DNA of 64,000 bases, from positions 3,485,326 through 3,549,325 of the forward strand of contig NC_053141.1 of assembly GCF_016808335.1 (NCBI RefSeq). The letters run 5' to 3'. Shown here in pieces: positions 1 through 10,761 of the stretch. This DNA is from Panicum virgatum. Its lineage: Eukaryota; Streptophyta; Magnoliopsida; Poales; Poaceae. A program made the position numbers and the translations under genes. Each line of letters begins with the position of its first letter. The stretch's first letter is position 1. The notes under the pieces were generated by a model. That model was not told the origin of the DNA. It ran no database searches and saw nothing but the letters and a program-made list of their open reading frames with translations.

Positions 1-240
1 TAGCGGTTGGATCGAGCACGGGCGGTCCAGATCTTTCGCGGACTGAGCGGCCAGGGACTCGTTCGTCGTCCTCGTCAACCTCGCGTCAGGCTGGCGAGCG
101 CTGGAACGGCGCCGCGCCAAGGTGGAGGCCGCCGGCGCCGGACGACGAGAGCACGATGCTGCGCGCGCGGCGGCGTGGGTCGGGCTCGGAGCCCTCGGCG
201 GCGAAAGCGTCCGTTCCAAAGTTTCCTGAAATAAGCAGAG
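1..240. repeat. Partial GC-rich repeat unit at the window edge
   Basis: This stretch is a close copy of 8230-8450. Both run from a 'tagcggt.ggatc' start through a 'cagatctttNgcggactgag' segment to 'ggcgccggacgacgagagca'. It is therefore the downstream half of the palindrome-bearing unit described at 1115-1149, so the array continues to the left of the window. Open frames exist on both strands but overlap one another and match no domain I recognise, so I call no gene. Confidence 0.7.
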
Positions 241-1114
241 ATACAATGGTTGGTGCAGGAGCAGGTCCAAGGCATGTTCTTCATCACCATGCCACTCTCT
301 AAATTTTTAGGCATTTGCAAGCAAGGAATAGCTCTGTCAGTTAACTACTGAATTCAGTTAGGGAGGGGTTCAGAATTCAGATAAGCGCTGTGCTGGTGTC
401 TGATAGAGAGGGGGTTCAGAACTCAGATCGATGTTTGTCACCACCCGATTTGGTCCATGCAAGTCCTGTTTCTTGTTCCTCTGATGGTGGCTCACTGGCT
501 CCGTGCAAACTCCTAGCACGCGAAGGGCTCCGGCGACGGCGAGCCAGGGCGTGCGAGTGCGACACAGTTAGTGCTCGCAGGATCAAGCCAGGGCGCCCCG
601 AGCTAGACGTCATGCCCGCCGGGGCGTCGCGGTAACTGAACAGGAACCTGCCCGCCCGCAGGGGCGCGCCAGCGCGGCCGGGACGAGGCACGGTGCTGCT
701 GGTGGTCTGGTCGGTGCTTGACACGGTGTCCGTCCGGCGCCGCGCCGCGCGATTTCTGGGATGCGAGCGGCCTTCGCCTCCTCGACGAGAACGCGGCGGC
801 GTTCCACGGGCGCAGAGATGGAAGACCTGGTCCGATCCCTTGCGTCGATACACCTTCTGGGCGTCGGGAGAAAGCCGGACTGAGGAGCGGCAGCGCCGGC
901 ACCTCGTCGCCGGCCGGCGTTTAGTCCACGGCCTGCTGAACCGCCCTGGTCAACGAAGGGCAAATCCCGTCGGAGGATGCAAGCAAGGGCGCCGCCGGGA
1001 AGGAGTAGTATGTTGAGGAAACCGCTTCCAGGGACGAGGCGGCGCTCTGGCGAGCCGCGGCGTGCGGCGAGCGAGAGAGGCGTCCTGGCATTGGCAAAAG
1101 ACCCGGGGTGGACG

Positions 1115-1149
1115 GGGGGTGGACGGTATTTCAAATACCGTCCACCCCC
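1115..1149. repeat. 35-bp perfect palindrome (GGACGGTATTT / AAATACCGTCC)
   Basis: Two 17-base arms around one central base (position 1132) are perfectly complementary, with a GGGGGTGGACGGTATTT left arm. The same palindrome recurs at 7571-7595 (25 bp perfect) and 8198-8228 (31 bp perfect). Looser versions with loops occur at 54389-54419 and 55001-55049. It sits at a fixed place inside a larger GC-rich repeat unit. It could be a regulatory dyad or a fossil junction of terminal inverted repeats; the sequence does not decide. Confidence 0.85.
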
Positions 1150-2188
1150 GGCTCCCGGTAGCGGTCGGCCCAGATCTTGCGCGGATTCGGTCGTCCTCGT
1201 CACCCTCGCGTCAAGCTGGCGCGCGCGGGAGCAGCGCCGCGCCGAGGTGGAGAGCCGCCGGACGACGAGAGCACGATGCTGCGCGGCGGCGTGGCTCGGG
1301 TCGGAGCCCGGGCGAAAGCGTCAGTCGGGCGGCTCCGGGAACAAGCACCGTCGTCTCCTGCGACACCATGGCCTCCACCTCAAGGACGGCAACATGCCAT
1401 GCGCCGAGACGGCGAAGCTCGGGCGCTCGCTCTCCGTACCTACTGCCAGGCCAGAACGGTCCGGCGCGGGCGACGAGGCTGGCCGCGACGACCGCGCGCC
1501 CGAGCTGTTCGGCGGAGCGGTGGCGGAGCTGTTCATCAGGCTCACCGCCGGCGTCGTGGGCGATGTCGCCGTTGAGTGGCGCTATGCAGCTATGTTGCAG
1601 CGGAATGCCTGGTTGCTCCGCTCCAGCGCGTGCCTTTCCATGCACCGCCGGCGTCGTGGTCGATGTCGCCGTTGAGTTGTGCTAGCTAGGCCGCTATGTG
1701 TGCGGCTGCCTGGTTGCTCCGCTCCCGCGCGTGCCTTTCCCGGCACGCTTTCCCTTCCATGTCTCCTGCGCGTCGCCATCTCACGTGCTGTCCGGTCTGC
1801 CGGCAAGCAAGCATCGCAGTCCCAGGCAGGCAGGCAGGCCAGCTGTTCCCTCTTCCCTGGCTAGCTGCTTCATCTCTCCGTCCGTCGTCCGGCCGGCCCC
1901 ATAATCCCGATGCCTCGCCTTGTTTAGAGTGTGCCTGCTTTGCCCTAATCATCACATGGTCTCTCCTGGAAGTCTGGCCTTCACTGCCAAGCCAGACAAC
2001 GCCAAAGTTTCAGACTTCTGAACAAACAGATAGGGCATGGGCAGATCAGCAGTGCCACTCTGAACATCAGAATGATAAGGCCACACATGAACGAAACAGA
2101 ATGCAGAAACACAGATCAACAATGAGGCATAGAATTTCTAATGCTAATTTAAGGGATCCAACATGTAACACTACCGGACTTCCAGACT

Positions 2189-2540
2189 TTGCCGAGTGCC
2201 AGTTACACTCGGCAAAGGCCTGTTTACACTCGGCGAAGCCTTTGCCGAGTGTAACACTCGGCAAAGCCCCTGACGGCAAAGGGGGCTTTGCCGAGTGTCT
2301 AATCCCGGACACTCGGCAAAGATTTTGCCAAGAGCTTTGGCGCTCGGCAAAGCCGCCACGTGGGGCGACCTTTGCCCGGGGCTTTGCCGAGTGCCTGACG
2401 GCAGACACTCGGCAAAGTTTTAAACTGTGCCGAGTGTCGGCATCTGGCACTCGGTGAAGTCCCCGGCAACGGTCGCCCCACGTGGCGGCTTTGCTGAGTG
2501 CTAGATCATAGCACTCGGCAAAGCCTCGTCTGTCTGCTCA
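2189..2540. repeat. Left subterminal repeat array of CACTA element 1
   Basis: The array holds many copies in both orientations of tttgccgagtg / cactcggcaaa, spaced roughly 10-40 bp apart. In En/Spm elements such subterminal motifs are the binding sites of the DNA-binding transposition protein TnpA. The right-hand counterpart is 5283-5640. Confidence 0.9.
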
Positions 2541-3154
2541 TATGGCATCTTCAGTACACTAAGGATTTTCGTCGGCTGATACATTGTCTTGGGCAGAATG
2601 TGATCTTCCGGAAGCATGCGGCCAAAAACGGCCAACATACTATCAAAGGCGTCACGACTCAGCCCAAACTGGGACTTCAAGGCCATTAGGCGTCCAATAC
2701 CGTCCAGCTGAGAAACCTTTGTTTGGCCATGAAGGGGTTTCTGTGCCGCCTCCAACATCTCGTAAAACGCCTTTGTGGTTGCCTCTGGCTCCTCCTGCGG
2801 TCCTTCACCAAAATGTGCCTCCTCATAGTCGTCTAACATGTCTCCAATCCCACTAGCAGCATCACATTCATCGATGCGTTGCCTCACGACCCCGTCCCTC
2901 ATACAATGCGCTTCACCGTGAAAGATCCACCGGGTATAGTCTGGCGTAACCCCATAGTTGACAAGATGTTCGCCCATGACCTTCTTTGTCTTTCGTTTCT
3001 GATTTCCACAACTGCTGCAGGGACACCACATGAAACTCGACCCTTCAGCTTGCGCCCATGCCCTTTCCAAGAACTCGTTGGTCTTCTCAATCCATTCATT
3101 GGTCATGCTAGCTCGAGTTACCCGGCCGGTATACATCCACTCACGGTCATCCAT
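2501..3154 (-). pseudogene. TnpD-like CACTA transposase, N-terminal fragment (transposase-associated domain)
   Basis: The 217-residue reading begins MDDREWMYTGR and contains WCPCSSCGN, a 'GEHLVNYGVTPDYTRWIFHGE'-like stretch and, near its C-terminus, LKMPYEQ. This order matches the N-terminal transposase-associated domain (Transpos_assoc, PF13963) found in plant CACTA proteins, with paired CPC/C cysteines. The catalytic Transposase_21 region that normally follows is absent: the frame runs straight into the left subterminal repeats and stops. The gene therefore reads outward toward the 5' end of the element and was cut by an internal deletion. It is not expected to be functional. Confidence 0.85.
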
Positions 3155-3250
3155 CTTCCAAGATGTCAGCGATTACTATCAAACTTAAATGCATATAGAC
3201 GTTCGGTTTAGAGTCTAGTAGGTAAAGATAGGTCCTAATCCCACCCGACC

Positions 3251-3437
3251 ATGCGTAGATGGGGTCAGTTTATATGATCCACTCCTATCCGACACAGAAT
3301 TTCGGCAACACCTCCCCACTGTTCTCCAGATACACGTCCCGAAAGGGAGATTGTGTATCCGAAGAACAATAGGGAGATGATGCCGAAACTCTACCTCGGA
3401 TCGGAGTGGACCATATAAACTAACCACATCTACGCAT
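3251..3437. repeat. 187-bp imperfect inverted repeat inside CACTA element 1
   Basis: The left arm from 'atgcgtagat' (3251) and the right arm ending 'atctacgcat' (3437) are complementary over about 90 bases each, at roughly 85 % by eye, meeting near 3345. A transcript across it would fold into a long hairpin. It lies just upstream of the TnpD-like start codon at 3154. Confidence 0.8.
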
Positions 3438-3869
3438 CCTCGGGCTGTCCAAAAATGTGGACAATTCGAAACAGATACGGCCATCGATATGCAAATATCT
3501 GCATATTTTCAACCATACCTTTTTCGAACGGGAGACGCCTAACTGGTGTACGTGCTATACCATATTCACGAGTTGCTTTTCAAAATATAATTATCAATAA
3601 ACTAACTAAATATGTCATTTTGTTATCGATAACATCTAAAATCTATATGCAACTAAACTAAACCGGTCTAAATAAACTATATACACAATTAACATTTAAA
3701 ATCTATATCTAAATAAACTAAATAAACTAAATCATTCTAAATAAATTAAACAAACAATATCTATATGTACCTAAAAATCTATATCTACGTAAAAAACTAC
3801 CTACAAATCATAATGCAATTGTAGTTAACAACTAAAAATATTGAACTAACTAATTTTTTTTTTAAAAAA
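3438..3869. other. AT-rich internal CACTA sequence, no gene seen
   Basis: This is low-complexity AT-rich sequence with repeated 'aaactaaat' and 'aatctatat' words. I find no domain or RNA gene. Confidence 0.6.
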
Positions 3870-4145
3870 ATATCTTGCTGGGCCTCCAAGGCGGCCGGGG
3901 AGGCGTTGGCGGTGGCGGGGCGGGGGCGGGGCGGCGCGGCGGGGAGGGGGCCGCCGCCGCTGAAGGGCGCACGCGCCCTCGGGCCTCAGGCGCCCGCTGG
4001 CGTGGAGGCGAGGCCGGCGGGAGGCGGCGGGCGATGGCGACGGCGGCGGCGGGCGCGGGCGACGGCGGTTACGTGTGGAGGCGGCGGCGCGGGCGGGTGT
4101 GGAGGAGTGTGAGAAGTGAGAGAGAGTGGTGGGCACGGGCGCTTA
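3870..4145. other. GC-rich block inside CACTA element 1
   Basis: The block has very high GC content and CpG density and is sharply bounded by AT-rich sequence. Frames on both strands are Ala/Gly/Arg/Pro-rich and low in complexity, with no recognisable domain. It may be a promoter-like or captured fragment. A GC-rich block also lies inside CACTA element 2 (45165-45790). Confidence 0.5.
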
Positions 4146-4325
4146 AGTGCTAGGAAGGCTTCTTTGCCGAGTGCCCCGATCCAGCACTCGGCAAAGCTAT
4201 TTAAAAAAAGAGAAAAATACAACCTTTGCCGAGTGCTTAAGATCCAGCTCTCGGCAACGGTTTTTTTCTTTTTTTTCTAATAGCTTTGCCGAGTGCTTGC
4301 CCGTACGGCACTGGGCAAAGAAATT

Positions 4326-5282
4326 TTCCTGCAAAATCAAAGAACTCCCTTCAAAAAATGATATCAATGTACACATTCAACAAAAATCCATTATTTCATG
4401 CATTATTATTTATATTTCAGATTAGAAAAGTTGACTTTTCATTTTTCATTATTTCATAAAAAAACTATTATTCCATGTATTTCATAGTTAAATTTAATTT
4501 ATATCAACAAAATTGTTTTGATCAAGTGTTTTACAAAATTGTAATGAATATCAATTAAAAAACTTGCCAACATAAGTCAATAATTTATGGATCATAATTT
4601 CATGAAGAAAAATTTATTATTTCATGTGTCTAAAGTTAAAATTCAAACTAAATACAATTATTTCCAATGAGTGGCAAAAAAATATAACAAACTCAAAAAA
4701 ATTAACCCAAATTTCATGGGATACATACTTTTTTATTATTTGTCTAAACAAAAAATTTCAAATTTAAATTCATATGCGACTTTCATTTTTAGTACAAATC
4801 TATCTGACTATTCTGCATCTCTCTGAAATTTTTTCGGAGATCCTCTGGTTTGTAAGCAGTGTACATTATCACTTGTCCGAAATGCTTTGAATTTTTTTTC
4901 ACACTATCCCTGCATGAAGCCATGACATCTCAACAAGTCCCATGATTTTCAGACTTTATTTGGTATTTTTAGTTTTTCCCGAACGTCCGTGCGCAGTATT
5001 GCGGTCAAGTTTTGTGATAAACATGCTTCAACTATTTATTTCTTTCGCTGATACAGCATCAGTTTTCATCCAGATACATGAATATAACTTTTCCTTTCAA
5101 AGATTTTGAAATTTCGAACCACTTATAATTTATACATAATTTCAAAGAATATTACCACAAACAGAAATAAATATCAGAATATAGTAAAGTAATTAATAAA
5201 AGTATCATATGCTACCAGGGATTAACTTTTCAAATTTGAGTTGATAATAAAAACATTTGAATGTAAAAAATAAAAATTGAAA
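4326..5282. other. AT-rich right-hand interior of CACTA element 1
   Basis: No gene is seen. The stretch around 4920-4990 ('catctcaacaagtccc' then 'atgattttcagactt') resembles 52540-52610 in CACTA element 2, which suggests the two elements descend from related CACTA families. Confidence 0.6.
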
Positions 5283-5640
5283 TTTTTTGCCGAGTGTCAG
5301 GTGGCTAGCACTTGGCGAAACAGGCTTTGCCGAGTGCCGCCTACAAGCACTCGGCGAAGTTTCATCTTTGCCGAGTGCCGGCATTGTAGCACTCGGCAAA
5401 AGCTAACGGCCGTCAGCCACCCTGACGGCCGGCGCACGGCGGGCGCGCGTGCTGGGCACGTGAGCCGCCTTTGCCGAGTGCTCGCCCGCTGGCACTCGGC
5501 AAAGGCGCGCTATGCCAAGTGCCTTTCTTTGCCGACGGCCCGCACTCGGCAAAGTTTTGGCATGCCGTGTGCCACATCTTTGCCGAGTGCCCGTTGTCTG
5601 GCACTCGGCAAAGCTGCATACACTCGGCATTTGTGCGTTT
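5283..5640. repeat. Right subterminal repeat array of CACTA element 1
   Basis: Inverted and direct copies of tttgccgagtg / cactcggcaaa continue up to the right terminal inverted repeat, matching the left array at 2189-2540. Confidence 0.9.
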
Positions 5641-5860
5641 TCCGGTAGTGTAATAATCCAACACAAGAATTACTAATAGGGACGCTTAAGGCACGCCGCT
5701 AGCACGCAAAATGTAACTACACACACTCCCTCTCTTTCTCTCTCGGACAAAGGTGTTACAAAACCGTAGGTAGGGTGGAAAACAACTAATGTCGCATAGC
5801 TACAGCAAATGCAGTTAGACTCTCCTGCCTGATATATGTAACCCAATTAAAACCTAGTGC

Positions 5861-6585
5861 CTGATATATGTTGTTCCTCCTGGACCTGGTGTGCAGGTTT
5901 GCATTGGAGCATCAGAGACTCCTGTTCCTGTTTTCAGTAGAAACTAAATCAAATCATGCTTGTCTCTGTCGCTTGTGTTGAGAGTGATGATTGGTTTTGG
6001 TGCATGAATCTTCAGATTGATGGAAGGGAATAGCTATAAACCACATCTACGATTCTACGTACCCTATTGCTGGAGGAAGAACATGTCTTCATATTCTTCC
6101 TAATATATAGACTGCTACTGAACAGAGGTTGAATAGAAGAAAGCAGTAGCCTTGCTAAAATTTTGAAGCTTTTGACAGTAGCTTTGGTCTGTTACTCCAA
6201 ATTAAGCACCAACATGAGCTTGGAAATTCTGAATATTTTCTTCATATAATTTCTAAGCTAGTATCAAAAGGCTGGGTGCGTGTTTTTTTTTATTTCATAG
6301 TAAAGTATCTTCAGCCTTGTAGAAACTACAAAACGCTACACTTTGGTTGCAGACGACCTGCTGACTAGGTATATGAGCTTGGAAATTCTGAATATTTTCT
6401 TCGTTTAATTTCTAAGCTAGTATCGAGAGGCTACTTTGGTTGCAAAAGACCTGACTAAGTATGTGACTCTGTTGAAGCTACCGTTGAAGCAAATGCCTTA
6501 CATTGTATGCGATCACTCAATGTCTACCGTGGAATCATGGATTGACCTCAGAAACCAGAGCAATCGGAGATGTGTGGTAAAAAGA
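5861..6585. other. Spacer between duplication copies A and B, with a short internal duplication
   Basis: I see no gene. A segment starting 'atgagcttggaaattctgaa' occurs at about 6213-6275 and again at about 6373-6430, giving a local duplication with a period near 160 bp. Confidence 0.6.
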
Positions 6586-7570
6586 CAATGGTTGGTGCAG
6601 GGAAGGTCCAAGGCATGTTCTTCATAACCATGCCACTCTCCAAGTTTAGGCATTTGCAAGCAAGGAATTAGCTCTCTGTCAGCAAACTACTGTATCTATC
6701 ATCTATGCCTGATCTTTGGTGCATTCCGAGCCAGAAGCAAAACGGGGAAATCTCAGCCTGAACTTCTTGCACTAGAGCACGGTATGTAAGCGTGGCTGCA
6801 AATGTTGGTATGGATTTTGTTGCCGGCCTTCCCGGATGAAGCTGAACACTGGGAATAGCCTGGTACAATCCAGACTCTGGAGAAACAAGCAGAGGTCGCA
6901 CAGTCACACAATGCCGGAAGGGAGGAAGCAAGCAAGGGCGCCACGCCGCCACCGGGAAGGAGGAGTATGTTGAGGGAAGCGCGCTTCCAGGGACGCGGCG
7001 GCGCTCCGGCGAGCCGCGGCGTGCGGCGGGTGAGGCGTCCAGGCAGAGACAGTTCGTGCTCGAAGGATCAAGCCTGCAGCGCGCCCCGACCTAGACGTCA
7101 TGCCCGCCGGGGCGTCGCGGTAACGGAACAGGAACCTGGCCGCCCGCAGGGGCGCACCAGCGCGGCCGCGCGGGGACGAGGCACGGTGCTGCTCGTCTGG
7201 TAGTGGTCGGTGCTTGACACGGTGTCCGGCGCGGCGCCGCGCGGTTGCTGGGATGCGAGCGGCCTTCGCCTCCTCGACGAGAACGCGGCAGCGTTCCACG
7301 CGCGCATGGGTGGCAGCCCTGGTCCGATCCCTAACGTCGAGCCACCTGCTGGGCACCTCGTCGCCGGCCGGTGGTTGGTTCACGGCCTGCTGAACCGCCC
7401 TGGTCAACGAAGGGCAAATCCCGTCGGAGGAAGCAAGCAGGGGCGCCGCCGGGAAGGAGGAGTAGGTTGACGAAACCGCTTCAAGAGACGCGGCGGCGCT
7501 CCGGCGAGCCACGGCGTGCGGCGGGCGAGCCAGCGAGGCGTCCTGGCAAAGACCCAGGATGGACGGGGGT

Positions 7571-7595
7571 TGGACGGTATTTCAAATACCGTCCA
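7571..7595. repeat. 25-bp perfect palindrome, second copy
   Basis: The core TGGACGGTATTT-c-AAATACCGTCCA is centred on 7583. It is the same dyad as 1115-1149, with a T for G change just outside the perfect part. Confidence 0.85.
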
Positions 7596-8197
7596 CCTCG
7601 GGTTGGTCGGATCGAGAACTTGCGGCCCAGATCGAGCGTGGACTAGTAAGCGGCCAGGGACTCGGTCATCCTCGTCACACGTCAGCCTCGCGTCAGGCTG
7701 GCGCCGCGGCGTGGCTCAGGCTCGGAACATGCGCCGTCTGCTGCGCCGCCATGGTCGCACGGGCCTCCACCTCAAGGACCGCGACATGCTGCTGGTCTGG
7801 CGCGGGGACGAGGCACGGTGCTGCTGGTCTGGTCGGTGCTTGAAGCACCCGCCATTGTTGAATGGTGGATCGTGTTCGTCAAGCATCAGCAGAGGAGGCA
7901 CCACGCGCGTGGCGGTGCGCGGACGCCGGGTTCCCGTATGGATCTGGTCGCCCAGCGCCACGGTGTCCGGCGCCGCGCCGCGCTTGCTGGGATGCGAGCG
8001 GCCTTCTCTCCTCCTCGAGGAGAACGCGGCGGCGCAGACGGGAAGGAGGAAGCAAGCAGGGGCGCCGCCGGTAAGGAGGAGTAGGTTGAGGGAACCGCTT
8101 CCAGGGACGCGGCGGCGCTCCGGCGAGCCGCGGCGTGCGGTGGGCGGGGCGTCCTGGCAAAGACCCGGGGGTGGACGGTAGCTGGAACAACGTCCGG

Positions 8198-8228
8198 GGG
8201 TGGACGGTATTTCAAATACCGTCCACCC
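8198..8228. repeat. 31-bp perfect palindrome, third copy
   Basis: The same dyad is centred on 8213. A half-site-like gtggacggta lies about 30 bp upstream at 8171, suggesting a partial duplication of the motif. Confidence 0.85.
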
Positions 8229-9579
8229 GGGCCCTCGGTAGCGGTCGGATCTTGAACGTGCGGCCCAGATCTTTTGCGGACTGAGAGGACAGGGACTCGG
8301 TCGTCGTCCTCGTCAACCTCGCGTCAGGCTAGCGCGCGCTGGAACGGCGCCGCGCCAAGGTGGAGGCCGCCGGCGCCGGACGACGAGAGCACGATGTTGC
8401 GCGCGCGGCGGCGTGGCTCGGGCTCGGAGCCCTCGGCGGGAATCGAGGACCCATCTTGGGATGGGCGAAAGCGTCCGCCGTGGGGAGGAGGCCTCCACCT
8501 CAAGGACCGCGACATGCCGCGCGCGGAGACGGCCAAGATCGGGCACTTGGTCGCCGTACCGCGCGCCCGAGCTGTTCGGCGGTGGCGGTGGCGGTGGCGG
8601 TGGAGAGCGCCGCCGCGTGGTGTCTCTGGGGAATGGGGACAGCTACCCCGCGCCGGACATGGCCTGAGACCGGGATGCTGTCCGGTCTGCCAGCAGCCCA
8701 GCAAGCAAGCTAAGCATCTTCGTCCGAGACGGGCAGGCAGGCAGCTGCTACGCCACCGCTGGCCCGGCTGTTCCCTCTCCCCTGGCTAGCTGCTGCTTCA
8801 TCTCTACGTCGTCCGTCCCCTTACTCTAATCCAGCTGCCTCGCCTTGTTTAGCGCGTAACCACGTGCCTGCTTTGCCCTAGTCATCGTCACATCGTCTCT
8901 CCTGGAAGCTAAATCTGCCCTTCACTGCCTAGCTAGGCGACGCTAAACTTTCAGAATTTGTCTGACAGGCTGCCAACATGAACAAAGGTACTGAATATGC
9001 CAATGTCAAGAAGAATTGTAGCGTCCTTCACGTATCGGGCCCAGCGTCAACCAGAGTGGAAAACGTTGGACCCGCAGCTACTTGGCTGGCTGGCGTGCGA
9101 GCTCGCTCGAATCTGAACATACAGATAGGGCAGATCAGCATCGCCACACTGAATGAACATCAGTATGATGAGGCCAGACATGAATGAAACAGAATGCAGG
9201 AACACAGATCCCAGAGAATTTCTAGTGCTAATTTAAGGGATCCAACATGTAATAATCCAACACAAGAATTACTAATAGGCACGCCGCTAGCACGCAAGAC
9301 ACACTCCCTCTCTCTCTCTCTCGGACAAAGGTGTTACAAAACCGTAGGTAGGGTAGAAACAACTAACGTCGCGCAGCTACAGCAAATGCAGTTAGACTCT
9401 CCTGCCTGATATATGTAACCCAATTAAAACCTAGTGCGAGATTCGCAGACACGCATCTTTTACAAGTCAGGAACGATTGAACCCATCCAACCATCTTCTG
9501 CAGCAGCATCAGCGGCGGCAGACACAGCTTCAGTACTCCTCTCCCCCCTGTCAGTGTGGCTCCGAGCTGTGTTTCAGGT

Positions 9580-9866
9580 TCAGGATCCAGAGGCAGTCGT
9601 CTTCTGGTCGCCAGACGGCGTCCGGGACGCCTTGGGTGGGCGGGGGACGCCCAGCTCTGGTCTGCGCCGTAGGCTGGGGTCACGATGCTCGCCTTTCTCA
9701 GGTGGGCCGCGGAGCTGTGCTGCCCTTGATCAACGCCATGGGTGTCCACGCCTGAGATTGGAATGGCGGGAGGTGTCTGGGGGAGGGTAAGTGCCGGGTC
9801 CACCCGTGGCTTCATGTTCTTCTGCTCCATTTGATAGCTTGGCAGGAAGCTCCCCACGACAATCTG
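9580..9866 (-). pseudogene. AT-hook nuclear-localized (AHL) protein, last-exon fragment
   Basis: Read on the minus strand, a splice-acceptor-like 'ttgacag' is followed by a frame starting IVVGSFLPSYQMEQKNMKP and then TPPAIPIS and YGADQSWASP. This fits the end of the PPC/DUF296 domain (VVGSF) and the C-terminal tail of plant AHL proteins, which bind AT-rich DNA in the nucleus. A one-base shift near 9650 moves the likely tail (SRTPSGDQKTTASGS, stop at 9580-9582) into another frame. The AT-hook (GRP core) and the first part of the PPC domain are not found upstream; 9880-10130 is unrelated repeat-like DNA. I infer a broken gene remnant. The shared sequence at 5651-5858 and 9250-9436 may be its former 3' untranslated region. 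Confidence 0.6.
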
Positions 9867-10711
9867 TCAAGCAGACCCAAGTGTCAGCCAAAATCAGAAT
9901 TTTCACAGCATGTAAAGACAGATCATCTGGGGACCTCAAACAGGCCGTGCCCATGCAGATTGGGCCCCGGCTGATCAGTGTCTCATGCAACAACTCCCCC
10001 CACCCCAGCAGCTCCAGCGGGCGGTTTCGGGGGCTGCTAAGGGCTGTGGGAGAAAGATTCCCTGCTGCCACACGCTGGAGGATGGGGCGCTCCGCAGCAC
10101 CACCCTAGCACCACCCCAGTGCTCTAAATAAAATAACATATACTGGTCCGCGGGAAGGAAACGGCAGGAGATAGAGGAAAGAGATGGGGATGACTTTTTT
10201 TTATTGGATAGAGCTCCACCGTTTGGACTAAACGCTAGACTGCGTGTGACTCTGGAGCTCATACGTGACGTGTCCAGGCGCTTAGATTTTTTTCCTCAAC
10301 ATATACTGGCCCTGCTCTTGACATGTGGGGTAAATAGAACTGTTGGGCGGAAGCGCCAGCAAGACAGCTAGGCCTCGACCCACTATGGAAAGTAACTTCG
10401 TGGTGCACGAGGCCAAGTGAGCAAAAGAGCAGCTCCAGCGTAGCAATTTTGAGAGTGCTCTGAGCCACTAGACGAAGATTCCCCTCTGCTGTACGCTGGA
10501 GACGTGGGTGCTCTAGAGCACCACCTTAGCCATGGTGCTTGATTTTGCACCCGGTGCTCCAAATAGAATAATATTTTGTAGTGACTGATACAAGTTGCTA
10601 GTACATAAAGAAACGTCCAGCAGCTGCTCCAAGCTTTATTGAGGTAGAACTATATGCTGGAGGGCTGGAGAGTTTTATTCTCTGGAGCACCCGGGTGACG
10701 TGTCCAATCCT
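9867..10711. other. Intergenic, repeat-like DNA
   Basis: No gene is seen. Two related segments, about 10050-10140 and 10480-10570, share 'acgctggag' and 'gagcaccacc..tagc' words. A perfect 16-bp palindrome GGTGCTCTAGAGCACC lies at 10507-10522. These look like decayed copies of a small element. Confidence 0.4.
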
Positions 10712-10726
10712 AGCACTATCCAATAG
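10712..10726. repeat. Left target-site duplication of the LINE
   Basis: AGCACTATCCAATAG lies immediately left of the T-run that is the LINE poly(A) tail on the plus strand. Its partner AGCATTATCCAATAG is at 40839-40853, with one mismatch in 15. Confidence 0.8.
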
Positions 10727-10761
10727 TTTTGTTTTTGAGGGGGGTTTGAAGAACCCCAGGA

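Larger units (their letters stand above)
2169..5650. mobile_element. CACTA (En/Spm) element 1, defective, TSD TAA
   Basis: The element starts CACTACCGGA and ends with the inverse TCCGGTAGTG, flanked by TAA on both sides (2166-2168 and 5651-5653). The ends carry dense subterminal repeats of a 12-mer, ctttgccgagtg or its complement, in clusters at 2189-2540 and 5283-5640. An internal cluster lies at 4157-4325. The 3,482-bp length is short for an autonomous CACTA element. Only the N-terminal part of a TnpD-like gene remains (2501-3154), so it cannot transpose by itself. The duplicate locus at 9240-9270 shows the uninterrupted site, which confirms the borders to the base. Confidence 0.95.
241..5860. 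repeat. Segmental tandem duplication, copy A (interrupted by a CACTA element)
   Basis: Copy A begins with an 'acaatggttggtgcagg' segment followed by 'gtccaaggcatgttcttcat' and ends near 'cccaattaaaacctagtgc'. The same start occurs near 6586 and the same end near 9436, with long collinear similarity between (for example 540-850 against 7048-7340, and 2030-2168 against 9120-9253). Without the CACTA insertion copy A is about 2.1 kb; copy B is longer because of an extra internal repeat. The content is GC-rich at 500-1700 and 7000-8600 and contains no recognisable gene. Confidence 0.8.
6586..9436. repeat. Segmental tandem duplication, copy B (empty-site copy)
   Basis: This copy is collinear with copy A (241-5860) but lacks the CACTA element. 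At 9245-9262 the sequence reads acatgtaataatccaac, which is exactly copy A with the element and one TAA removed. Copy B carries an extra internal repeat: 7430-7590 and 8041-8228 are near-duplicates, each ending in the GGACGGTATTT palindrome. GC-rich frames at 6900-8790 overlap on both strands and show no domain, so no gene is called. Confidence 0.8.

Noticed and set aside
610..1203. Long overlapping open frames in GC-rich DNA (also 1062-1685, 7516-8181, 6904-7512)
   Set aside because: Frames overlap on both strands, are Arg/Ala/Pro-rich, differ between the duplicate copies by frameshifts and show no domain. They are expected by chance at this GC content.
3875..4153. Gly/Arg-rich frames
   Set aside because: These are a low-complexity by-product of the GC-rich block in CACTA element 1.
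2189..5640. CRISPR-like regularly repeated 12-mers
   Set aside because: The repeats occur in both orientations with irregular spacing at the ends of a CACTA element, and this is plant nuclear DNA.
9303..9330. CT microsatellite
   Set aside because: This is a short, ordinary simple repeat, also present in shorter form in copy A.
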